In this document: in pieces, positions 50,543 through 60,614 of the stretch
How positions within the stretch are numbered: position 1 is the first letter of the stretch
Layout: every line of letters starts with the position of its first letter
NCBI GenBank assembly: GCA_902557645.1
Contig: CACEAP010000002.1
Span: 1-64,000, forward strand
Direction: 5' to 3'
Length of the DNA stretch: 64,000 nucleotides
DNA from: an uncultured SAR86 cluster bacterium
Lineage (GTDB): Bacteria > Pseudomonadota > Gammaproteobacteria > Magnimaribacterales > D2472
Program-made: the position numbers and the translations under genes
The notes under the pieces: model-generated
What the model was told of the DNA's origin: nothing
Databases searched by the model: none
The model's input: the letters and a program-made list of their open reading frames with translations, nothing else

Positions 50543-52287
50543 TGATGATAACTTTTTTTGATAAGCATATTTGTAACTATCTAGATAATGAAAGTGGTTA
50601 TGATGAATCTGATATTAAGCTAATTAAAGAAAAATATAAAACTGAAATAACAGATGATTTATCTAAGGGTCATATAACAACAAATGTTGGGCTGGTTGCT
50701 GGGAGTATTCTTGAAGAAAATCCAAAAAACTTAGCTAAAAATATTAAATCTTATTTAATAAGTCTAAGTGAAATAGATAATATAGAAATTGCGGGTCCAG
50801 GCTTCTTAAATATTTTCTTGGATAGGTCTTATTTTGCAAATGTTATTGATGATTCTTTAAAATTAGGCCGAGACTTCGGCTCTTCACAAAATGGTAATGG
50901 TAAAAAAATTCAAATTGAGTTTGTTTCAGCAAACCCAACAGGACCCCTTCATGTTGGGCATGGAAGAGGAGCTGCCTTTGGCGATGCTATAGGAAAAATA
51001 CTGCAAGCGAATGGTTACTTGGTTTCTAAAGAGTACTATATTAATGATGCGGGCAGACAAATTGATATCCTTACAGTAAGTGTCCTGCTCCGACTATACG
51101 ATTGTTTTAATGATAAAGAGTTCCCTGATAGTGGCTATAAAGGCAAATACATAATTGAAATTGCAAAAGAGCTCAACTCAGAAAAGAAACTTTCAAATGA
51201 AGAAATAAAAGAAATCATAACTAATCTTCCAAGTGATTCTGAAGAAGAAATTGATCTACTAATAAGAGAATTCAAAGCAAAAGATTCTATTTTATGGAGC
51301 AGGACAAAACAGGAATCTCTAAAAGTTGTTTTAAAGAGTATTAAAGAGGACCTTAAAGATTTTAAAGTTGAATTTGATGAGTGGTATTTTGAATCTAGTT
51401 TAGGGACTCTTCAAGAAAAAGATTCTAAAATTTCCTCTGCAATACAAGAATTGCAAAAGAAAGAATTAGCATATAAAAAAAATGGGGCTCTTTGGTTAAA
51501 AACCAATCATGCTGGAGACGATAAAGACAGAGTCTTAATTAGAGAGGATGGGAGAGCTACATATTTTGCTTCAGATGTTGCTTATCATAAACATAAAGTT
51601 GATAGAGGTTTTGATAAGCTTATAAATGTATGGGGATCTGATCATCATGGCTATATAAAAAGAATTGAAGCTTCTCTTGAAGGTTTAGGATTCTCCAAAG
51701 AAAAACTATTTGTTCAATTAGTTCAATTTGCTAATTTATTTCAAGGTGGAAAAAGACTAAAGATGTCTACAAGAAGTGGAAGCTTTTACACACTTAAAGA
51801 TCTTATTAAAGAAATTGGTGTCGATGCGGCAAGATTTTATTATTTATCCAAACAAGCTGATCAACATCTTGATTTTGATATTGATTTAGCGAAATCAGAG
51901 AACAAAGAAAATTTAATTTTTTATATTCAGTATGCTCATGCAAGAATAAGCTCTATTCAAAGTAAATATCTTTCCAAAAATAAAATTTTACCCAAAAATC
52001 ATCTTTCAATACTAGATGGATCCTATTTGGCTTGTGATCAACTAATTCATGAATCTTCAAAATTTCCAGGGGTTGTTCAAAGAGCTGCGGATACTCTTCA
52101 GCCACACTTGATAGTATTTTATTTAAGAGATTTAGCTCAAATGCTACATAGTTTTTATAATGACCACCCTATTTTAAAAGAATCAAAAGAAAATCAAGCT
52201 TCAATAATACGAAGTTTATCCATAGTCCAGCTTGTTATTTCAAATGGATTAAATCTTTTAGGAATAAAAGCATTAGATAAAATGTAG
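50542..52287 (+). CDS. argS: Arginyl-tRNA synthetase
   Basis: FVSANPTGPLHVGHGRGAAFGDAIG, VWGSDHHGYIKRIEAS, KMSTRSGSFYTLKDLI. Confidence 0.97.
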   Translation: MMITFFDKHICNYLDNESGYDESDIKLIKEKYKTEITDDLSKGHITTNVGLVAGSILEENPKNLAKNIKSYLISLSEIDNIEIAGPGFLNIFLDRSYFANVIDDSLKLGRDFGSSQNGNGKKIQIEFVSANPTGPLHVGHGRGAAFGDAIGKILQANGYLVSKEYYINDAGRQIDILTVSVLLRLYDCFNDKEFPDSGYKGKYIIEIAKELNSEKKLSNEEIKEIITNLPSDSEEEIDLLIREFKAKDSILWSRTKQESLKVVLKSIKEDLKDFKVEFDEWYFESSLGTLQEKDSKISSAIQELQKKELAYKKNGALWLKTNHAGDDKDRVLIREDGRATYFASDVAYHKHKVDRGFDKLINVWGSDHHGYIKRIEASLEGLGFSKEKLFVQLVQFANLFQGGKRLKMSTRSGSFYTLKDLIKEIGVDAARFYYLSKQADQHLDFDIDLAKSENKENLIFYIQYAHARISSIQSKYLSKNKILPKNHLSILDGSYLACDQLIHESSKFPGVVQRAADTLQPHLIVFYLRDLAQMLHSFYNDHPILKESKENQASIIRSLSIVQLVISNGLNLLGIKALDKM

Positions 52288-52294
52288 TTAAGAT

Positions 52295-52825
52295 ATGAAA
52301 GATTTTGCTCAAAGGGTTAATAAGAAAAAGGGGAAGAATAAAAGTAACAAAGCTATCTTTAGATCTAAAAATAGACAAAAGCCAGTCTTTAAAACAGGGA
52401 TTATAACTTCTCTTTTTATTGCTTCATTTATAGTTATTTCAATATCTTTTTATTTATTTGATACAAACTTAGAAATATTCAAACCAAGCCCAATTTCAGA
52501 AAATAACGTTTCAATAACCTTTCCAGAAAAACTTAAAGACCAAACAGTGTTAATTGAAATTGAAGAAGTAATTAACAAATCAAATTGTGAATACCTTCTT
52601 CAGGTTGAGGCTTATGGTAAAGAAAAATTTGCATCTGAAATGTTATATAAACTTAATAGTATGGATTTAGAACCATTTATTGAAAAAATAGATTCTATTG
52701 ATAGAGTTTTATTTGGAATAATGCTTGGTCCTTATAAGAATAAATCCGAAGTAAATAACGCAAGAGAGGTTATTGTTAGAATTGGTCTCTCGCCTATCGT
52801 AAAAACAAAATGCATGATTCAGTAA
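52295..52825 (+). CDS. SPOR-domain protein
   Basis: Basic N-term, single TM, YLLQVEAYGKEKFASEMLYKLNSM...LGPYKNKSEVNNAREVI; downstream of argS. Confidence 0.85.
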   Translation: MKDFAQRVNKKKGKNKSNKAIFRSKNRQKPVFKTGIITSLFIASFIVISISFYLFDTNLEIFKPSPISENNVSITFPEKLKDQTVLIEIEEVINKSNCEYLLQVEAYGKEKFASEMLYKLNSMDLEPFIEKIDSIDRVLFGIMLGPYKNKSEVNNAREVIVRIGLSPIVKTKCMIQ

Positions 52826-53496
52826 ACGATAATCTTCAATCTTTTCAAAGGATCTTTCTAGGGGCTTGCTCAGAATCAGATGTTAAACCAAAAAATATCT
52901 CTATAGTTGCAGTATCTAAGAAAAAAGACATATCTTTAATAAGAGCTGTTTATGAAAATGGCTTTAGGGATTTCGGAGAAAACTTTGCTCAAGAATTATC
53001 TGAAAAATCAAACCAATTAAAAGACTTAAATATCGTATGGCACTATATTGGTCCTATTCAATCAAATAAAGTTAAATTAGTTGCGGCTCATGCTAATTGG
53101 GTACACTCAATAGATAGAGAAAAGATTATTTCAAAGTTGAACTCTTATTGTTCTGAAATCCAAAAAGTTATGAATGTATGTGTTCAGGTTAATATAGATA
53201 ATGAAGCATCAAAATCTGGGATACATCCAGATGAATTATTAAAATACTCATCACTTGTAGATAAACAAAGCCATTTAAACTTAAAAGGCATGATGGTTCT
53301 TCCAAAAATAACAAGCGATCAAACAGAAAATGAGAATGTAATGAAAAAATGTTTTGCACTTCATGCCAACTTAAAATTGGCATACCCCAATGCTAAAACC
53401 TTATCCATGGGAACAACTTCTGATTTTGAATCAGCAATTAAATGTGGTTCTAATATGATAAGAATTGGCGAGTCTATTTTTGGTAAAAGGCAATGA
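52810..53496 (+). CDS. yggS: YggS/PROSC family PLP homeostasis protein
   Basis: IVAVSKKKDISLIRAVYENGFRDFGENFAQEL, WHYIGPIQSNKVKLVA, LSMGTTSDFESAIKCGSNMIRIGESIFG. Confidence 0.95.
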   Translation: MHDSVNDNLQSFQRIFLGACSESDVKPKNISIVAVSKKKDISLIRAVYENGFRDFGENFAQELSEKSNQLKDLNIVWHYIGPIQSNKVKLVAAHANWVHSIDREKIISKLNSYCSEIQKVMNVCVQVNIDNEASKSGIHPDELLKYSSLVDKQSHLNLKGMMVLPKITSDQTENENVMKKCFALHANLKLAYPNAKTLSMGTTSDFESAIKCGSNMIRIGESIFGKRQ

Positions 53497-54293
53497 ATCA
53501 GATCATATTTTACGGTTGTGGCAATATTAGCCAAACGATTATTAAAGGTTTGATTTTAGATGGTTTCGCTAAAAAAAATATTCTTTATATTGATAGAAAT
53601 CCTCTAAATAAAAAAAAATTATCTCAATATGGCATCAAATCTGCAGATAAAAGTGAATTAACTACTACTAAAAATCTTATAATTCTTGCTGTAAAGCCAA
53701 AAGACACTCTTGCTGCCTGTAAAGAAATTTCGGCTGTTATTTCAGCGCCACAGTTAATAAGTTTAGTAGCTGGCATTAAGATTAAAAGCCTTAAAAAGAG
53801 CTTTTCTTCAAAAGCTAGCATTGTTAGAGCTATGCCAACTTCTGCATCAACATATAAAAAAGGAATAACAGCAATATATGGAGAGCGAAATTCTGAAGAA
53901 TTGATACTAAATACAAAAAAACTTTTCTCTCGAGTAGGAATAAGCATTCTTCTTCAAGAAGAAGTGGAAATGAACAATTTCACTGGTCTTATAGGAAGTG
54001 GCCCTGCTTATTTCTTTTATTTACTAAAAATCTACAATGAACATTTACTAAACTTATGTGGTGGCAAGCAAAGAGATGTTGATGCAATTATCGTTAATTT
54101 CTTAGAGGGTATCTCATCATCAATATCAGATGGAATTGATTTAGATATGGCAATTGATTTAATTGCCTCAAAAAAAGGAACAACAGAAGCTGGAATTAAT
54201 TCTTTAAAAGATAATAATGTACTTCAATTATTTGAAAAAGGCATAATAAGTGCCATAAACAGATCAAAGGAAATAAGTAATGAATATAAATAA
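53493..54293 (+). CDS. proC: Pyrroline-5-carboxylate reductase
   Basis: FYGCGNISQTIIKGL, AVKPKD, GSGPAYFFYLL, KKGTTEAGINSLKD. Confidence 0.92.
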   Translation: MNQIIFYGCGNISQTIIKGLILDGFAKKNILYIDRNPLNKKKLSQYGIKSADKSELTTTKNLIILAVKPKDTLAACKEISAVISAPQLISLVAGIKIKSLKKSFSSKASIVRAMPTSASTYKKGITAIYGERNSEELILNTKKLFSRVGISILLQEEVEMNNFTGLIGSGPAYFFYLLKIYNEHLLNLCGGKQRDVDAIIVNFLEGISSSISDGIDLDMAIDLIASKKGTTEAGINSLKDNNVLQLFEKGIISAINRSKEISNEYK

Positions 54294-54308
54294 AAGAGGT
54301 TTTTTAAT

Positions 54309-54824
54309 ATGGCTTCTATAACAGCACTTTTAATAGGCTCCTTAAGCTATGCTTTTATTATCTTATTGGTATTAAGATTTTTAAGAGTTAATTACTATAA
54401 TCCTGTTGTTAAGAGTTTTGTCAGGCTGCTGAGTCCACTTGCAAGTATTTTTACATTCATTGCAGGTGATTTAGTTGGCATATTCTTAGCAGCTGTTGTT
54501 TTCAAATTTATTAGTTTTTATATCATGGCTGGATCTGCATACGGATTATTTGATCTCATGATATATGCGCTCTTCAATATATTTTCTAGTATTAGCCAAA
54601 TTTTATTATTTGCTGTTATAGGTGGAGTTATCTTGAGCTGGGTTTCAGCTGGAAATCCTCATCCACTACTTCAACTTATTGAAGAAATTTCTGACAAAAT
54701 CTTGTCGCCTATTAGAAACTTCATTCCCTCTATGGGGGGATTAGATTTCTCTCCATTGTTGGTTTTAATAATCTTAAATCAGATAGATGTTCTTTTAAGC
54801 TCAATAGTAAGAGCCTTATTATGA
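54309..54824 (+). CDS. YggT family membrane protein
   Basis: Two YggT repeats, NPHPLLQLIEEISDKILSPIRNFIPSMGGLDFSPLLVLIILN; proC-yggT synteny. Confidence 0.93.
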   Translation: MASITALLIGSLSYAFIILLVLRFLRVNYYNPVVKSFVRLLSPLASIFTFIAGDLVGIFLAAVVFKFISFYIMAGSAYGLFDLMIYALFNIFSSISQILLFAVIGGVILSWVSAGNPHPLLQLIEEISDKILSPIRNFIPSMGGLDFSPLLVLIILNQIDVLLSSIVRALL

Positions 54825-55915
54825 AAACTGAAACTACAAATTATCATTTTAATTCAGGAATAACGCTTGAGTCTGGAGAGTCTCTGTCAGCATTTGATCT
54901 TGTAGTTGAAACTTATGGGGAATTAAATGCTGATAAATCGAATGCAATATTAGTCTGTCATGCTTTTTCTGGAAGTCATAATGCTGCAGGTGAGTCAGAT
55001 ACCGATGGTAAATTGGGTTGGTGGGATGAGATAGTAGGACCTAATAAAGCTATAGATACAAATAAATTTTTTGTTGTATCTCCAAATAATTTAGGTAGTT
55101 GTTTTGGCTCAACAGGGCCAACTTCAATTTGCCCAAAAACAAATGAGATATATGGAAAAGATTTTCCAGACATTTCGGTGCTTGATTGGGTTAATTCGCA
55201 AGAAATGTTGCTGAATAAATTAGGTATTAGCTCTTGGGCCTGTGTTTTAGGTGGAAGCTTAGGAGGCATGCAAGCATTGCAATGGGCGATTACTTATCCA
55301 GATAAAATAAAAAGAGCCGGTGTTATTGCTGCGGCTGCAAAGGCAAGTTCTCAGAATATTGCTTTAAACGAGGTAAGTAGAGAATCTATAAGAAAAGATA
55401 TAAATTTTTATGAAGGCGATTATCTGAAAAAAGGTGCATTTCCAAAAAGTGGTCTAAAAGCAGCTAGGATGTTAGCACATATAACCTATCTTTCTGAGGA
55501 CAACATGAATAAAAGATTTGGAAGAAGAATGCAAGATGCTGATTCAAAAGTAGATGAATCTGTAGATTATCAAGTAGAAAACTACCTTCAGTATAAAGGT
55601 CAAAAGTTCTCAGAAACTTTCGATGCTAATACCTATATATTAATGACTAAAGCAATGGATGGATTTGACCCTGCTAAAGACTTTAATAATAAATTAGAAG
55701 AAGCTTTAAAAAATGTAAAAGCAAAGCTATTAATTATTGGATTTAAAACTGACTGGTTATTCCCTCCTGAGAGAGGAAAAGAAATACAATTGGCAGCTAT
55801 GCAATCAGAGATATCCTCTTCTTATCTTGAGCTGGATGGAAAGCAGGGTCATGACAGTTTTTTATTTAAATCTAAGAGGTATGAAGATAATATTAAGGCC
55901 TTCTTGAGTAGTTAA
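54821..55915 (+). CDS. metX: Homoserine O-acyltransferase (MetX family)
   Basis: HAFSGSHNAAGESDTDGKLGWWDEIVGPNKAIDTNKFFVVSPNNLGSCFGSTGP, LGGSLGGMQALQWA; followed by metW. Confidence 0.93.
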   Translation: MKTETTNYHFNSGITLESGESLSAFDLVVETYGELNADKSNAILVCHAFSGSHNAAGESDTDGKLGWWDEIVGPNKAIDTNKFFVVSPNNLGSCFGSTGPTSICPKTNEIYGKDFPDISVLDWVNSQEMLLNKLGISSWACVLGGSLGGMQALQWAITYPDKIKRAGVIAAAAKASSQNIALNEVSRESIRKDINFYEGDYLKKGAFPKSGLKAARMLAHITYLSEDNMNKRFGRRMQDADSKVDESVDYQVENYLQYKGQKFSETFDANTYILMTKAMDGFDPAKDFNNKLEEALKNVKAKLLIIGFKTDWLFPPERGKEIQLAAMQSEISSSYLELDGKQGHDSFLFKSKRYEDNIKAFLSS

Positions 55916-56509
55916 ATGAATAATCCAATTACAAATATCATTACAAAATGGATAGAGGATAACAGTAGAGTTATTGATTTTGGTTGTGGTGATGGATCCT
56001 TACTTACTGAGCTTAGAGATAATAAACATATTCTAGGTTATGGGATTGAAATTGATCCAGATGGAATAAATGAATGCTTAAAAAATAATATTTCTGTTGT
56101 TGAAAAAGATATCGATGACGGGATTGATGAATTTGTAAATTGTAATTTTGATGTTGCAGTAATGGCTAGCTCAATTCAGTGTCTAAAAGAGCCAAATATT
56201 GCACTAAAGAAAATCTTAAATCTATCTAATAAATGTATCGTAACTATTCCTAACCTAGGCTATTGGAGATGCAGGCTTGCTCTATTGCTTGGCAGGATGC
56301 CGGTTACTCCAAGTTTACCTTCAAGTTGGTATGGCACAGAGAATATCCATTTATGCACTATTAAAGATTTTGAAGACCTCTGTAAAGAGGAAGATTTTAT
56401 AATTGAAGAAAATATGCATTTAAATAAAAAAAGACAGGTTAGCTCATTAGCTAAATTGATGCCTAATTTATTATCATGTGAAGGAGTGTATTTACTTGCA
56501 AGAAAATAA
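55916..56509 (+). CDS. metW: Methionine biosynthesis protein MetW
   Basis: VIDFGCGDGSLLTEL, YGIEIDPDGINECLKNNISVVEKDIDDG, PNLGYWRCRLALLLGRMPVTPSLPSSWYGTENIHLCTIKDF. Confidence 0.96.
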   Translation: MNNPITNIITKWIEDNSRVIDFGCGDGSLLTELRDNKHILGYGIEIDPDGINECLKNNISVVEKDIDDGIDEFVNCNFDVAVMASSIQCLKEPNIALKKILNLSNKCIVTIPNLGYWRCRLALLLGRMPVTPSLPSSWYGTENIHLCTIKDFEDLCKEEDFIIEENMHLNKKRQVSSLAKLMPNLLSCEGVYLLARK

Positions 56510-57101
56510 GAAGATTCTTTTAGCGACTTCAAATCAAGGGAAAATAAAAGAGTTTAAAAAAATATTTTCTAACTTCCATTTAATCTCTCAAGATGAGTTG
56601 GGTATAACTGAGCCTATTGAAGATGGTCTTACATTTATTGAAAATGCTCTTATTAAAGCTAGAAATGGTGCAAATAAATCTGGGGTATACACCATTGCAG
56701 ATGATTCAGGAATTGTAGTTCCTGCATTAGATTTTGCCCCAGGAATATATTCAGCAAGATACGCTGGCAAAAATGCTAGTGATTTAGATAATAGAAATAA
56801 GATTATCTCAGAACTGAAGAAGCATAATTTAACTTCTTCGCATGCATATTATGTTTGTGTGCTAGTAGGGGTGCATTCAAAAGATGACCCAATGCCAATA
56901 GTTGCAAGTGGTGAAATTCATGGAGAGATTTCAATTGAAAGTTCTGGTGAAGGAGGATTTGGTTATGACAAAATTTTCTATCCTTCTGGGTATAGCTTTT
57001 CTATGGCAACTATGGATCCTGAAGAAAAGAATAAAATTAGTCACAGAGCAATTGCAGCAAATCTTTTCTTAAAGCAGCTTGAAAATCTTAAATCCAACTA
57101 G
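56496..57101 (+). CDS. rdgB: XTP/dITP diphosphatase
   Basis: LLATSNQGKIKEFKKIF, YTIADDSGIVVPALDFAPGIYSARYAG, GFGYDKIFYP. TTG start at 56496 proposed, 9 nt after AAGGAG, overlapping the metW end. Confidence 0.9.
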   Translation: MQENKKILLATSNQGKIKEFKKIFSNFHLISQDELGITEPIEDGLTFIENALIKARNGANKSGVYTIADDSGIVVPALDFAPGIYSARYAGKNASDLDNRNKIISELKKHNLTSSHAYYVCVLVGVHSKDDPMPIVASGEIHGEISIESSGEGGFGYDKIFYPSGYSFSMATMDPEEKNKISHRAIAANLFLKQLENLKSN

Positions 57102-58212
57102 GATTCCTTTATCTTTATATATACACCTCCCATGGTGTGAAAAAAGATGTCCATATTGCGACTTTAATATTGAAATTAATAAGCAAGAAGGAGACGAAGA
57201 GGCCTTAATCAATGCAATTTTAAGTGACCTAGATAATTCAAAAGACTACATAAATAATAGAAAGTTTATCTCTATATACTTTGGAGGAGGCACTCCATCA
57301 TTAGTTTCTATAAAAGTTATTAGGCGGCTTATCACTAAGCTTAAAAATGACTTACTTATTCACAGAGATTGCGAAATAAATTTTGAGCTCAATCCAAAAG
57401 AAGTGAACGAAAAATATATCAATGGCTTGATAGCAGCTGGTATCAATAGAATTTCAATAGGTATCCAAAGCTTTGATCAAGCAACACTTTCTAGTCTTGA
57501 AAGAAATCATAATGAGAACGATTCTTTAAAAGCGATAGAAATTATTTCTGCTATAGATTCAATAAATACAACTATTGATCTGATATATGGGGTTATGGGT
57601 CAAACTTTAGATTCTCTAAAAAAAGATATAGAGATCTTTTGTAACTATTCAATTGACCACTTATCGCTATATCAATTAACTATTGAACCAAATACTATTT
57701 TTTATAAGAAAAAATTACTTTTACCTGAAGAAAAATTAATTGCGGATATGGAAAAAGCTGCTAAAAATATATTGAATTCAAATCAATTTCATCAATATGA
57801 AGTTTCTTCTTGGTCAAAAAAAAATAAATATAGTAATCATAATTTGAATTATTGGATGTATGGCGACTATTTAGGTGTCGGACCTGGAGCTCATAGCAAA
57901 ATTACTATAAATGAAAGCATTAAGCGTATGATTAAACTGAAAGCTGTGCAATCGTATATAGATAATCCTATTAAAACTAAAGATTTATTTATCAATTCTG
58001 AAACTTATGATCTTGATTTAGCAATGAATCTTTTAAGAATTAAGCAAGGGGTTTCTTTCAAAGAAATAGAAGAAAAAGGTGTCTATATTTCAGATACATT
58101 TATGGATAAAAGACTAGAAGGTATTGAGAAAGGCTTGCTTGATAAAGAAGGTGTAAAAGCTACTAGTATTGGATATAAATTTTTAAACGATACTATAAAT
58201 TTATTTAGTTAA
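57079..58212 (+). CDS. hemW: Radical SAM family heme chaperone HemW
   Basis: LYIHLPWCEKRCPYCDFN, YFGGGTPSL, GVGPGAHS; overlaps rdgB. Confidence 0.93.
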   Translation: MKILNPTRIPLSLYIHLPWCEKRCPYCDFNIEINKQEGDEEALINAILSDLDNSKDYINNRKFISIYFGGGTPSLVSIKVIRRLITKLKNDLLIHRDCEINFELNPKEVNEKYINGLIAAGINRISIGIQSFDQATLSSLERNHNENDSLKAIEIISAIDSINTTIDLIYGVMGQTLDSLKKDIEIFCNYSIDHLSLYQLTIEPNTIFYKKKLLLPEEKLIADMEKAAKNILNSNQFHQYEVSSWSKKNKYSNHNLNYWMYGDYLGVGPGAHSKITINESIKRMIKLKAVQSYIDNPIKTKDLFINSETYDLDLAMNLLRIKQGVSFKEIEEKGVYISDTFMDKRLEGIEKGLLDKEGVKATSIGYKFLNDTINLFS

Positions 58213-58851
58213 CTTTTTTAAATTAAAGGTATATATATCTCTGCCCTCTTCTTTCGCTCTTTGCTGGAATTTAGTTAAATCTGAATTTTCATATTTAGAA
58301 TTTTGAAGTTCCTTATAACCGTCTGATATAGCAATAACATCTTCAATTGATTCCGCATAATTCTCCCAATCAGTTGATATAAATAATTCGCCGTTAAGTT
58401 TGATTGTGGGATGTATTAACTCTAAAAAATCAGATTGTATTAATCTTCTTTTGTGGTGTCTTGCTTTTGGCCATGGATCTGGGCAGATAATTAAAACATT
58501 ATCAAAAACTGGTTCCTTTATATCTTCTATTAATAGCCTAATGTCGCCCTTATGAATCCTAATATTATTTATATTGCGTTCTTGTATTTCTCCAATAAGG
58601 TAACCTATGCCAGCTAAATATACTTCGGAACCTATAAACAATGTATCTGGGGACTGCTCAGCTAAAAATATTAGGTTTTCACCGTTGCCAAAACCAATTT
58701 CTAAGATAGTTTTTGAAAATAAAGAACTGCTTGTATAAAGCTCATCATAATTACGAATGCGAAATTCTTCCAGTGAAGTTAAGTTTTTTTCTTGGTATTT
58801 GGTGATCCTTCCTCGTCTTTTAACAAAGGATGGTAAAAACTTATAGCGCAT
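58201..58851 (-). CDS. trmB: tRNA (guanosine(46)-N7)-methyltransferase
   Basis: ILEIGFGNGENL, ICPDPWPKARHHKRRLIQSDFLELIHP. Confidence 0.95.
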   Translation of the reverse strand: MRYKFLPSFVKRRGRITKYQEKNLTSLEEFRIRNYDELYTSSSLFSKTILEIGFGNGENLIFLAEQSPDTLFIGSEVYLAGIGYLIGEIQERNINNIRIHKGDIRLLIEDIKEPVFDNVLIICPDPWPKARHHKRRLIQSDFLELIHPTIKLNGELFISTDWENYAESIEDVIAISDGYKELQNSKYENSDLTKFQQRAKEEGRDIYTFNLKKLTK

Positions 58852-58873
58852 TTTATCTTATAAGCGATAATTT

Positions 58874-59734
58874 CTATGCGGCATCAGACATAAATGCCTT
58901 AAGTTTTTTTAATGCTCCATTTTCTATTTGTCTGACCCTTTCTGCAGAAATATCATATTCGGCTGCTAGGTCATGAAGAGTTACTTTATCTTCGGATAGG
59001 AATCTTCTTTGGATAATATCTTTACTCCTGTCATCAAGCGTTTTGATTGCTTCGCTTAATTCAGCTAGATTTAATTCTTGTAATTGGCTGCTTTCAACTA
59101 AAGAAGCTGGATCAGATCTCTTATCTTCTAAATATTGAGAAGGTGACATCGTCTCATCTTCAGAATCACCACCAATTGGCGCGTCAAAGGCTGCATCGGT
59201 AGAAGATAGTCTATTTTCCATGTGTAAAACATCTTTAAGCTCTACATTTAAATCTTTTGCAATTTTCTCGGCTTCTTCTTTAGTTAACCACTCTAAGCCT
59301 TTCTTTTTGCTTCTAAGATTAAAGAATAGTTTCCTTTGAGCTTTGGTTGTAGCAATCTTAACTAATCTCCAATTTCTTAAAATATATTCATGAATTTCAG
59401 CCTTAATCCAGTGCACTGCGAAGGACACAACTTTAACTCCTCTATGAGGATCAAACTTATCAACAGCTTTCATGAGACCAACATTACCCTCTTGGATAAT
59501 ATCAGCAAGGGGAAGCCCATAGCCTTGATATGATCTAGCTATGTGAACAACAAATCGTAAATGATGAATAACTAGCTGCCTTGCAGCATCTAAATCATCT
59601 GCTTCATATAATTTTAAGGCGAGCTCCTGCTCCTGTTCTTTTGTGAGAATAGGTATTGAATGCACGCATGCTAGGTAGGATTCTATATCCTTACCCGGCG
59701 TAGTTAACTGAATTGGCTGTAATTCTGTTCCCAT
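58874..59734 (-). CDS. rpoH: RNA polymerase sigma factor RpoH (sigma-32)
   Basis: HLRFVVHIARSYQGYGLPLADIIQEGNVGLMKAVDKFDP, TTKAQRKLFFNLR (RpoH box region), region 4 HTH. Confidence 0.95.
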   Translation of the reverse strand: MGTELQPIQLTTPGKDIESYLACVHSIPILTKEQEQELALKLYEADDLDAARQLVIHHLRFVVHIARSYQGYGLPLADIIQEGNVGLMKAVDKFDPHRGVKVVSFAVHWIKAEIHEYILRNWRLVKIATTKAQRKLFFNLRSKKKGLEWLTKEEAEKIAKDLNVELKDVLHMENRLSSTDAAFDAPIGGDSEDETMSPSQYLEDKRSDPASLVESSQLQELNLAELSEAIKTLDDRSKDIIQRRFLSEDKVTLHDLAAEYDISAERVRQIENGALKKLKAFMSDAA

Positions 59735-59753
59735 ATATAAAATATTTATAATT

Positions 59754-59778
59754 AAATATATTAATAATTAATATATTT
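59754..59778 (-). promoter_or_regulatory. All-A/T perfect inverted repeat 20 nt upstream of the rpoH start
   Basis: AAATATATTAAT-A-ATTAATATATTT (12-bp arms), lies between cysQ stop and rpoH ATG. Confidence 0.6.
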
Positions 59779-59785
59779 AGATTAA

Positions 59786-60607
59786 TTATACCAATTTTTT
59801 ATAAAATTCGCTTATTAGAGGTAAAAATTGCTCTTTTAGATCCTCATCACGGAAAGCAACGAAGGCTGGATTTAAAATAGATTCTGGTTTTGAATACTCT
59901 AAAGGCTCTCCTGAAAGCATTTGACAAACATGCCCGCCTTTTTCAAGCAAGCAAGCGTTGCCTGCAGCAATATCCCATTCAGATGTGGGGCCAAACCTTG
60001 GATATATATCCGCCTCATTATCAGCAAGTGCACATAATTTAAGAGAACTACCCTTTGCAACCAGGGTAAAAGCAATATCTTTGCTAGACAGAAGATCTAA
60101 AAACCTTTTATCTGTTTCTGTTTGATGATTCTTGCTCATTACTATTCTTAATGAGTTATTTAATGGTCGATTGCCAATATCTAAATCTAAATTATTAAAA
60201 ATAGAACCGGACCATACTTTAGATGTTGATGGCGCGCAGATAATTCCAAAAATGGACTTAGAGTCTTTAATTAAAGCAATATTTACCGTAAAGTTGCCAT
60301 CTTTATTTATAAAACCTTTAGTTCCATCAAGAGGATCGACCAACCAATATGGACCGACTGGCTGTAAAATATCAGGATTAAAGGTTTCTTCTGAAATAAT
60401 GGGAAGATCAGGCGTTATAGCACTCAATGATTTTAAAATAATATTATTGGCTAAATTATCTGCTTTAGTCACAGGAGACCCATCATCTTTAATTTCTGTA
60501 TCAAAAGAATCTGAATCGTATACTTCCATAATTACTTTTGAAGCATCCATTACTGTTTCTTTTAAAGATGGGAGAATATTATTAATGAAGTCCTGGTCAA
60601 TGATCAT
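59786..60607 (-). CDS. cysQ: 3'(2'),5'-bisphosphate nucleotidase CysQ (inositol monophosphatase family)
   Basis: DDGSPVTKADNLAN, PIISEE, YWLVDPLDGTKGFINKDGNFTVNIALI, SEWDIAAGNACLLEKGG. Confidence 0.95.
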   Translation of the reverse strand: MIIDQDFINNILPSLKETVMDASKVIMEVYDSDSFDTEIKDDGSPVTKADNLANNIILKSLSAITPDLPIISEETFNPDILQPVGPYWLVDPLDGTKGFINKDGNFTVNIALIKDSKSIFGIICAPSTSKVWSGSIFNNLDLDIGNRPLNNSLRIVMSKNHQTETDKRFLDLLSSKDIAFTLVAKGSSLKLCALADNEADIYPRFGPTSEWDIAAGNACLLEKGGHVCQMLSGEPLEYSKPESILNPAFVAFRDEDLKEQFLPLISEFYKKLV

Positions 60608-60614
60608 GCTTAAG

